From: an uncultured Duganella sp.
GTDB lineage: Bacteria; Pseudomonadota; Gammaproteobacteria; Burkholderiales; Burkholderiaceae
Length of the DNA stretch: 11,505 bases
Assembly (NCBI GenBank): GCA_946482335.1
Contig: CAMLRG010000171.1
Coordinates: 1 to 11,505 of the forward strand
Direction: 5' to 3'
Shown here: piece by piece, positions 6,251-11,505 of the stretch
How the letters are laid out: each line of letters begins with the position of its first letter
Numbering within the stretch: position 1 is the first letter of the stretch
The notes under the pieces: model-generated
The model's database searches: none
Told to the model about the DNA's origin: nothing
What the model saw: only the letters and a program-made list of their open reading frames with translations
Made by a program: the position numbers and the translations under genes

Positions 6251-6916
6251 TTATTTGACGGGCATGGTCGCCAGCCAGGCAAGGATGTCGGCGGCGATGC
6301 CGTCAGTGCCTTCGGCCAGCGCGCTCGCCCCGCCCGCGGCGTCCGCGCTTGGCGCCCGCGCCGTCCGCGTGAACGTACGCTGGTCAACCAGCTTGTGGTT
6401 GCGGAACACGGAGGCGCGCAGGGTGATGCTGGCGCTGCTTTGCGTGGCCGTGTCGAAGTTCTGGGTGAATTCGTCGGCTTCCAGGCGCAGCAGGGGCAGG
6501 CCGCCTGCCGCGTCGGTGGTCGACACCACCTTCACGCCGGCTTGCGCGATGCGCGCTTTCAGGCGCTGCGACATCAGCTGCAGTGGCGTCACGGCCCAGG
6601 TGTTGTAGGCATAAGGTCGGGACTGGCGCGCATCGGCATACATCAGGCGGTAGAACATGCGCTGCGTATCCAGCGAAGCCGGCCCGCTCACGTCCGCCAC
6701 CACGATGGCCGGCAGCGCGGCTGCCGCGCTGCCCAAGGCCGGCGCACCGCCCACCCCGCCCGCGCCGCCATTGCTGCCGCCGGCACTCCCGGCCGGCGCC
6801 AGCGGTGCGCCCAGCGGCCCGAAGTCGTAAGCGGTCGGTTGCGGCCCCTTGCTGGCGCAGCCGGCCAGCGCCGCAGCAGCGGCAACGATGGCGATGAGGA
6901 TGATGTTGTTCTTCAT
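6251..6916 (-). CDS. ABC-type transport auxiliary lipoprotein (PqiC-like)
   Basis: Predicted lipoprotein of 221 aa. Hydrophobic residues 3-18 end in lipobox LAGC (Cys20), followed by Ala-Ser, which does not match the +2 Asp inner-membrane retention signal and so fits outer-membrane sorting. YDFGP (30-34) and the core from about residue 68 (IVVADVSGP, MFYRLMYADARQSRPYAYNTW, LQLMSQRLKARI) are typical of the PqiC/ABC-type auxiliary lipoprotein family that accompanies MCE transport genes. A Gly/Ala/Ser-rich stretch (about 41-67) is inserted between the two. TAAGGA before the ATG joins the stop of the MCE gene to this gene's Shine-Dalgarno. It is the fourth gene of the transport cassette and probably the outer-membrane partner of the MCE protein. 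Confidence 0.88.
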   Translation of the reverse strand: MKNNIILIAIVAAAAALAGCASKGPQPTAYDFGPLGAPLAPAGSAGGSNGGAGGVGGAPALGSAAAALPAIVVADVSGPASLDTQRMFYRLMYADARQSRPYAYNTWAVTPLQLMSQRLKARIAQAGVKVVSTTDAAGGLPLLRLEADEFTQNFDTATQSSASITLRASVFRNHKLVDQRTFTRTARAPSADAAGGASALAEGTDGIAADILAWLATMPVK

Positions 6917-6925
6917 TGCTGGTCC

Positions 6926-7864
6926 TTATTTGCCGGAAGGGTCAAAACCCGGTTCGCCCGGTCCAGGCGGCGTGCCGGGTGCCCCGAACAGGATGCTCTG
7001 CGGGCGGTCGCTCAGGTTATTCATGGTGCGGCGGATGGCGCGCATCGACGACTTGGTTTCATCCGCCAGCCCCGTTACGCCGGGCAGCGTCTCCAGTTCG
7101 ATCCCGCTCGCCACTGCCTCCACCGATGTGGTGGCACGGTCGACGGAAGCGGTGATGCGCTGCACCGCCCCATCCGGCCCTTGCAGGGAACGCGCCACCT
7201 TGCTCGCTTCATTGGCCAGGGTATCGACCGAGCGTAACGCCTTGTCGGTACGTTCCACCAGCGCCGGGATCTTCTGCACCGCCGGGTCCAGTTGCACCGC
7301 AATGTCCTTGTATCCCTGCGCCGCCTCGCTCACGTCGCTGAACGCCGCGAGGATCGTCTTGCGGTTCGCGGGGCTGAGCAGGTCGTTCAGTTTCCTGGTC
7401 ACTTCCTCCGCCTGACCCAGGATTGCCGTGCCGCGCTTCTCGAGCTGGTCGAACAGGCCAGGCTGCAAAGGGATGCGGCTGGGATTGTTCTTGCTGGTGC
7501 CCAGCGCCGGGGAGCCGACCGATTCGTCATCCAGCTGGATATAGGCGATACCGGTCACCCCCTGGTAGCCCAGCGTCGCATAGGTTGTTTTGGTGATCGG
7601 CGTTGCCGGATCGATGCTCAGGTGGACCAGGATCTGCCCCGCCATCTTCGGGTCGAAATCGATGGCGTCGACCTTGCCCACTTCCAGCCCGCGATAACGC
7701 ACAGCCGCCTGCGGGTTCAGGCCAGGGATCGACTGCGTCGTCGCAATCAGGTAAGGGTCGTACTGCACGCGGTCGCGGTTGAACCAGATGCCGAACAGGA
7801 CGGCCGCGACCAGCAGTGTGATCGTGAATATGCCCGTCATCAAAGCGTGAGATCTGTTTTCCAT
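6926..7864 (-). CDS. MCE-domain (MlaD-like) lipid-transport protein
   Basis: Substrate-channel component of an MCE-type ABC lipid transporter, 312 aa, anchored in the inner membrane with its bulk in the periplasm. One transmembrane helix (about 9-28) is followed by a single MCE domain (about 37-114: SIPGLNPQAAVRYRGLEVGKV, with Gly-Leu-Asn and V-x-Y-x-G-x-x-V-G features). Residues about 135-285 are predicted mainly helical and rich in Ala, Val, Leu, Asp and Lys, consistent with a coiled, needle-like extension. An RPQSILFG motif and a Pro/Gly-rich tail (295-312) close the protein. Such proteins normally assemble as hexamers. A strong AAGGAG lies 6 nt before the ATG and includes the stop of the ATPase gene. 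It is longer than E. coli MlaD (about 180 aa), the excess being the helical tail. Confidence 0.93.
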   Translation of the reverse strand: MENRSHALMTGIFTITLLVAAVLFGIWFNRDRVQYDPYLIATTQSIPGLNPQAAVRYRGLEVGKVDAIDFDPKMAGQILVHLSIDPATPITKTTYATLGYQGVTGIAYIQLDDESVGSPALGTSKNNPSRIPLQPGLFDQLEKRGTAILGQAEEVTRKLNDLLSPANRKTILAAFSDVSEAAQGYKDIAVQLDPAVQKIPALVERTDKALRSVDTLANEASKVARSLQGPDGAVQRITASVDRATTSVEAVASGIELETLPGVTGLADETKSSMRAIRRTMNNLSDRPQSILFGAPGTPPGPGEPGFDPSGK

Positions 7865-7870
7865 GCCTTG

Positions 7871-7876
7871 CTCCTT
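7871..7876 (-). promoter_or_regulatory. Shine-Dalgarno of the MCE gene, overlapping the ATPase stop codon
   Basis: Minus strand TAAGGAG: the TAA at 7877-7875 ends the ATPase gene and AAGGAG (7876-7871) is 6 nt before the MCE ATG. The same arrangement, TAAGGA, recurs at the next junction (6928-6923). This supports translational coupling along the transport cassette. Confidence 0.65.
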
Positions 7877-8714
7877 ATTCCAGGGCCTCCAGCGCGCGCT
7901 TGCCGCGGTCGCCCAGGAAGAATTCCTTGATAAACGGGTGATCCGTCTTGATCACCTCGCGTGTCGGCCCGATGGCCAGCACATGTTTTTCCGCCAGCAC
8001 CGCAATGCGCGTCGACAGCGCAAACAGCGTATCCAGGTCGTGCGTCACCATCACCACGGTCAAGCCCAGCTCACGGTGCAGCGACTTGATCAGCGTGACG
8101 AAGCTTTCCGACAAGTCCGGGTCCAGGCCGGCCGTCGGCTCGTCCAGGAACAGCAGCTTCGGTTCCAGCGCCAGTGCCCGCGCCAGCGCCACACGCTTGA
8201 TCATGCCGCCCGACAGGTCGCTCGGCATCTTGTTCGCATGTTCCGGGCCCAGGCCCACCATATTCATCTTCAGCAGCACCGCATCGCGGATCAGGTGCTG
8301 CGGCAGCGTCCCCAATTCGAGCATCGGCTGCGCGATGTTCTCGAACACCGTCAGCGCCGAATACAGCGCACCCTGCTGGAACAGCATGCCCCAGTGGTTG
8401 CGCAGTTCCTGCAGGTGCCCGGAAGAGGCGACAGTGATGTCCTCGCCGAATACGCGCACGCAACCCTTGGTCGGACGCTCCAGGCCCAGCATCTGCCGCA
8501 GCAGGACCGTCTTGCCGGTGCCCGAGCCGCCCACGATGGACAGGATTTCGCCTTGCTGGATGGACAGGTTCAGGTCATTGTGGATGACGGTGCGGCCGAA
8601 CTTCGTCTGCAGGTTGGTGATCTCCACCACCGGCACGCTGCCGTCCAGCGTCAGCTTGCCCTCACCCTCCGGGCAGGCGCAGCTTTCTTCGGCTTGTTCC
8701 GGCTGCTCGTTCAT
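7875..8714 (-). CDS. MlaF-like ABC transporter ATP-binding protein
   Basis: Cytoplasmic ATPase that would power the adjacent MlaE-type permease, 279 aa. All nucleotide-binding motifs are intact: Walker A GGSGTGKT (62-69), Q-loop LFQQGALYSALTVFENI (Gln113/114), signature DLSGG (166-170), Walker B LLFLDEP (187-193, Glu192) and H-loop His225 (VTHDL). The QQGALYSALTV and GLGPEHANKMPSDLSGGM segments are typical of MlaF-type ATPases. A ~25-residue N-terminal extension carries two cysteines (Cys12, Cys14) in an acidic context and has no obvious counterpart in E. coli MlaF. The C-terminal tail FIKEFFLGDRGKRALEALE sits where MlaF tails contact a neighbouring STAS partner. The start overlaps the permease stop as TGATG. 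Confidence 0.95.
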   Translation of the reverse strand: MNEQPEQAEESCACPEGEGKLTLDGSVPVVEITNLQTKFGRTVIHNDLNLSIQQGEILSIVGGSGTGKTVLLRQMLGLERPTKGCVRVFGEDITVASSGHLQELRNHWGMLFQQGALYSALTVFENIAQPMLELGTLPQHLIRDAVLLKMNMVGLGPEHANKMPSDLSGGMIKRVALARALALEPKLLFLDEPTAGLDPDLSESFVTLIKSLHRELGLTVVMVTHDLDTLFALSTRIAVLAEKHVLAIGPTREVIKTDHPFIKEFFLGDRGKRALEALE

Positions 8715-9835
8715 CAGTAGCCTACTCCATTGAAGACGATCGCAAACACCGCGTTCGCCAGGATCACCACCGTAATCGCCGTCACCACCGAGGTGGTGGT
8801 ACCGCGGCCCAGGCTTTCCGTGTTCGGCTTGATGCGCAGGCCAAAGTGGCAGGACACCATCGCGATCAGCATGCCGAACACCGCCCCCTTGAACAGGCCG
8901 ATGTAATAGTTCGCGATTGGCACCACCTCCGGCAGTTTATGCACGAAGTAGCGCATCGACAGGTTCAGCTCGAATTTCGCCGAGATCATGCCGCCGATCA
9001 GCGCCGCCGCGTCGGTCCAGATCACCAGCAGCGGCATCGAGATCGCGAGCGCTATCACTTTTGGCAGGATCAGGCGGTAGCCATGCGAGATCCCCATCAC
9101 CAGCATCGCATCCAGTTCTTCCGTCACCCGCATCACGCCCAATTGCGCCGTGATCGAAGAACCCGAACGGCCCGCCACCAGGATGGCCGCCATCAAAGGC
9201 CCCAGTTCACGCACGATGGACATGCCCAGCAGGTTGACCAGGTAAATGTCGCCGCCAAAGTTGCGCAGCTGCTGCGCCGACAGGTAGGACAGCACCACGC
9301 CGATCAGGAACCCCACCAGCGCCGTGATGCCCAGCGCCTGGAAACCGGCATGGAAAATATTCGCCGAAATCTCGCGCCACGGCCCGCGCATCGGGTTGGC
9401 GGCAAAGCGCCCCAGGTCCTGCACCACGGAGCCGATCAGCTTCACGAACCCCTGCATATGTTCCAGGAAGTTCATGATGCCGAAGCCCAGTGTCGTCACC
9501 CAGCCGAAATGCTCCTTGCGCGTGCGCGGGCATTCCAGCTTGCCGGCGGTCTCGATACGCTTGAAGATTTCCTCTTGGCCGTTGACCAGTTTGAGCTTGG
9601 CCGGACGCTTATAGTCCCATGCGCTCCACAGCAGCTGCGCGCCGACGTGGTCCAGCATCTCGACGCCGCTCAAATCCCACTCGACCGCATGGATGTCCTT
9701 CACATGATCGAGGCACCCCGAAATAGCCTTCATCACCCGCTTGCTTGCGAGTGCATGCACTTGCCAGGTCCCCCCGGCAGATACCGTGCGCCCATCTGGG
9801 CTGACAGATAACGTTGGCTCTTGAGCAATAGGCAT
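8714..9835 (-). CDS. MlaE-like ABC permease with fused N-terminal STAS domain
   Basis: Inner-membrane permease of an MCE lipid transporter, 373 aa. Residues about 8-100 form a STAS-like domain (WQVHALASKRV, then VEWDLSGVEMLDHVGAQLLW), followed by a linker with an interfacial helix (about 108-150). The MlaE/YrbE permease domain (about 155-373) contains the characteristic ELGPLMAAILVAGRSGSSIT and ITAQLGVMRVTEELDAMLVMG loops and about five membrane helices. In E. coli the STAS subunit MlaB is a separate protein; here it is part of the permease. The ATG at 9835 is chosen because the reading frame upstream runs into the intergenic repeat and looks non-coding. No clear Shine-Dalgarno precedes the ATG. 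It is the first gene of the nine-gene run. Confidence 0.93.
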   Translation of the reverse strand: MPIAQEPTLSVSPDGRTVSAGGTWQVHALASKRVMKAISGCLDHVKDIHAVEWDLSGVEMLDHVGAQLLWSAWDYKRPAKLKLVNGQEEIFKRIETAGKLECPRTRKEHFGWVTTLGFGIMNFLEHMQGFVKLIGSVVQDLGRFAANPMRGPWREISANIFHAGFQALGITALVGFLIGVVLSYLSAQQLRNFGGDIYLVNLLGMSIVRELGPLMAAILVAGRSGSSITAQLGVMRVTEELDAMLVMGISHGYRLILPKVIALAISMPLLVIWTDAAALIGGMISAKFELNLSMRYFVHKLPEVVPIANYYIGLFKGAVFGMLIAMVSCHFGLRIKPNTESLGRGTTTSVVTAITVVILANAVFAIVFNGVGY

Positions 9836-9841
9836 GCCGCC

Positions 9842-9847
9842 AGTGTA
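9842..9847 (-). promoter_or_regulatory. Possible -10 box of the MCE operon
   Basis: Minus strand TACACT ends only 6 nt before the permease ATG, with no good -35 (TGGCGC at 17 bp is weak). If used, transcription would begin at or beside the ATG, giving a leaderless mRNA, which would fit the missing Shine-Dalgarno. Tentative. Confidence 0.3.
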
Positions 9848-9878
9848 AAGAAGTTTCGCCCCGCGCGCCACACTGAGA

Positions 9879-9919
9879 GGGGTGTCAGACCCTTGGGTCT
9901 GACATCGGTTTACCGGTTT
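9879..9919 (-). repeat. Half-copy of the GGGTC-N-GACCC 3'-end repeat
   Basis: Read on the minus strand it begins AAACCGGTAAACCG (the first A is the last base of the radical SAM stop codon) and continues TGTCAGACCC-AA-GGGTCTGACA, a perfect 10-bp inverted repeat (9883-9904), then CCCC. Sequence and order match the pssA-side arm of the element at 1924-2043, including GACCCAAGGGTC and a following CCCCTCTC. Unlike that element only one arm is present. The hairpin is not followed by a T-run, so a classical intrinsic terminator is not evident. It separates the radical SAM gene from the MCE run. Confidence 0.8.
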
Positions 9920-11397
9920 TAAGCCGCCAAATGCCGCACCTGCCTTGCCGGCGCAGCCGACACGGACGGAGCGGTCTTCTGCCTCCCCCCGTGCCCATCC
10001 CGCTCCAATAGCCCCGCAACAGCCCCCGCCTCCATTCCCGACAAGGCCAGCCACCTCCCCACCAACACCGCCAACCTATCCAGCGCAATCCTGTGCGTCG
10101 CATCCGTATTAGCATAAAGCCAATCCGAAAACGCCATAAACGATATAAACGGCGACTCCCCCAGCAGCACCGGCACGGTATGCGTGAACCGCCCCGAATT
10201 CGCCACCAGGTCCCAATAGCGCGCAAACCGCACCAAGCGCTGCATGGTCGAAAAATCGATATCCCTGTTAGCCAGGATCGTATAAGGCGGATACGGGTCA
10301 TAGACCATCCCGAACTCCTGCGTGTGCCGGATAATCGGCGTCCCCCGCAGCCGCTTCAGGATCCCGAACTGGATCTCATGGGGCCCCAGCGCCCATAGCT
10401 TATCGAAGCCCTCGCCAAAGCTCTCAACGGTCTCCCCCGGCAACCCCGCAATCAAGTCCACATGCATATGCACGTTCGAATGCTCGCAAAGCCAGCGGAT
10501 ATTGTCCGCCGCCTTCGCGTTATCCTGCTTGCGCGAGATATTCGCCTGCACCACCGGATTGAAGCTTTGGATACCGATCTCAAACTGCAGCGTCCCAGGC
10601 GGGAACTTCGCAATCCCCTCCTTGAGCGCATCCGGCAAATGATCGGGCACCAGTTCAAAGTGCGCATACACCGGATCGTCCGGCGCCGCTTCCAGCTTAT
10701 CCAGGAAGAACTGCATGATCTTCAAGCTGGTCTTGATATTCAGGTTGAACGTGCGGTCCACGAACTTGAAGGTACGCGCGCCGCGCGCATGCAACACCTC
10801 CATCTCCGCCAGGAAGCCATCGATATTGAACGGCCACGCAGTCTTATCGAGCGACGACAGGCAGAACTCGCACTTGAACGGACACCCGCGCGAAGCCTCC
10901 ACGTACACGGTGCGGTGCGCGATATCCTCATCCGAATACAGCGCGTACGGCAGCGTGATCTCCGCCATCGGCGGCTGCACGCCCGCATGAACCTTCATCA
11001 AAGGCTTCGGCCCATTCAGGATCTCGCCGCACAGTTTGGGGAAAGTCACATCGCCCCAGCCGGTCACCACATAATCGGCCAGCCGTGCGATTTCCTGTTC
11101 GCCGGTTTCATAAGAAACTTCCGGTCCACCAAGAACGATAACCAGATGTGGCGCCACCCGCTTCAGCGTCGCCACCAGGCGGCAAGTCTCTTCGACATTC
11201 CATATATAGACACCGAAACCGACGATCTTCGGCTGCGCCGCCAGGATGCGTTCCACCATCTCCGTTGTCTTCGCCCCGATCACGAACTCCTGGATGCGCG
11301 TCTGGGCCTGTAGCTCACCCATATTGGCAAGCAGGTAGCGCAGTCCCAGCGATGCATGGGTATAGCGTGCGTTGAGCGTGGAAAGCAGGATAGTCAT
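9919..11397 (-). CDS. B12-binding-domain radical SAM protein with DUF4080-type C-terminus
   Basis: Predicted radical S-adenosylmethionine enzyme, 492 aa. Residues about 1-130 resemble a cobalamin-binding Rossmann domain (VGFGVYIWNVEE, VIVLGGPEVSYE, YVVTGWGD). Residues about 160-370 are the radical SAM barrel, with the [4Fe-4S] motif C172-x3-C176-x2-C179 in RGCPFKCEFCLSS and downstream EIGIQSFNP and DLIAGLPGET motifs. The remainder to about 455 fits the DUF4080 domain; the last ~35 residues look variable. The N-terminus STLNARYTHASLGLRYL carries His14 but not the classical D-x-H-x-x-G cobalamin motif. The start is ATG 11397; a TTG four codons upstream is less likely. A GGTAAAAT element lies 33 nt upstream. 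The reaction and substrate are unknown, and it may not belong functionally to the MCE run. Confidence 0.9.
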   Translation of the reverse strand: MTILLSTLNARYTHASLGLRYLLANMGELQAQTRIQEFVIGAKTTEMVERILAAQPKIVGFGVYIWNVEETCRLVATLKRVAPHLVIVLGGPEVSYETGEQEIARLADYVVTGWGDVTFPKLCGEILNGPKPLMKVHAGVQPPMAEITLPYALYSDEDIAHRTVYVEASRGCPFKCEFCLSSLDKTAWPFNIDGFLAEMEVLHARGARTFKFVDRTFNLNIKTSLKIMQFFLDKLEAAPDDPVYAHFELVPDHLPDALKEGIAKFPPGTLQFEIGIQSFNPVVQANISRKQDNAKAADNIRWLCEHSNVHMHVDLIAGLPGETVESFGEGFDKLWALGPHEIQFGILKRLRGTPIIRHTQEFGMVYDPYPPYTILANRDIDFSTMQRLVRFARYWDLVANSGRFTHTVPVLLGESPFISFMAFSDWLYANTDATHRIALDRLAVLVGRWLALSGMEAGAVAGLLERDGHGGRQKTAPSVSAAPARQVRHLAA

Positions 11398-11429
11398 GAC
11401 AGCAGCCAAAGCGGGGTGCGAAACCTCGC

Positions 11430-11437
11430 ATTTTACC
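11430..11437 (-). promoter_or_regulatory. GGTAAAAT -10 promoter element of the radical SAM gene
   Basis: Minus strand GGTAAAAT with TAAAAT at 11435-11430, about 33 nt before the ATG at 11397. It is the same octamer and similar spacing as upstream of pssA. No clear -35 is seen. It lies back to back with a plus-strand promoter at 11439-11467. Confidence 0.5.
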
Positions 11438-11438
11438 C

Positions 11439-11467
11439 TTGCGCGCTGGCCGCCGGTCGGCTATAGT
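11439..11467 (+). promoter_or_regulatory. Sigma70-like promoter reading out of the right edge
   Basis: TTGCGC (11439-11444), a 17-nt spacer, then TATAGT (11462-11467) is a good sigma70-type promoter. The last 38 bases of the window downstream of it (to 11505) show no start codon with a Shine-Dalgarno and no recognisable RNA, so the gene it serves lies outside. Confidence 0.55.
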
Positions 11468-11505
11468 TCTGTCCCTCGCAACGCAACGCAGCCAACAGCG
11501 CGAAA

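Noticed and set aside
3393..7237. Long plus-strand open frames (466 aa at 3393-4793, 517 aa at 5684-7237) opposite the minus-strand run
   Set aside because: They are rich in Arg, His, Gln and Gly with no family pattern, and lie antisense to genes with clear motifs. They are the usual result of high GC third positions.
9836..10054. Upstream extension of the permease frame to 10054 (446 aa)
   Set aside because: It would read through the palindromic repeat and overlap the radical SAM gene by more than 100 bases, giving a low-complexity N-terminus. The STAS domain is complete from 9835.

Overview
The window is GC-rich, tightly packed bacterial chromosome. It most resembles a betaproteobacterium of the Oxalobacteraceae (Massilia, Duganella or Janthinobacterium type). 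The basis is the gene content, the lipoprotein style (a polyglycine run straight after the lipidated cysteine), GGTAAAAT-type promoter elements, and short intergenic repeats built on GGGTC-N-GACCC. This placement is inference from pattern memory, not from a database search. No rRNA, tRNA, CRISPR array, insertion sequence or phage gene was recognised.

Layout. At the left, a CAP-domain lipoprotein gene (87-1034, minus) diverges from pssA (1138-1920, plus), which encodes phosphatidylserine synthase. Then comes a 120-bp inverted-repeat element (1924-2043). It lies between the convergent 3' ends of pssA and a long minus-strand gene run.

That run has nine genes with almost no space between them and is transcribed from about 9835 down to 2044. 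The order is STAS-MlaE-type permease, MlaF-type ATPase, single-MCE-domain protein, PqiC-type auxiliary lipoprotein, large VanZ-family membrane protein, thioredoxin-like [2Fe-2S] ferredoxin, alpha/beta hydrolase, D,D-carboxypeptidase (penicillin-binding protein) and YdhF-type aldo/keto reductase. Upstream of it, on the same strand, is a radical SAM gene with a B12-binding-type N-terminus and a DUF4080-type C-terminus (9919-11397). A second copy of the 3'-end repeat separates the two. At the right edge a good sigma70-like promoter reads outward.

How the genes fit together. The first four genes of the run form a compact MCE lipid-transport system: inner-membrane permease with a built-in STAS module, ATPase, periplasmic MCE protein with a long helical tail, and a probable outer-membrane lipoprotein. 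It is unlike the classical mla operon, because no MlaC, separate MlaB or MlaA is present in the window. VanZ and the carboxypeptidase also act in or on the envelope, and pssA, just beyond the run, makes phospholipid. The ferredoxin, hydrolase and aldo/keto reductase are soluble proteins whose link to envelope work is unclear. Several junctions are coupled by overlapping stop and start codons, or by stop codons that lie inside the next Shine-Dalgarno sequence.

The most unusual points are the STAS-permease fusion with a changed STAS active-site motif, the compact MCE system, and the repeat family fixed directly behind the stop codons of three genes.
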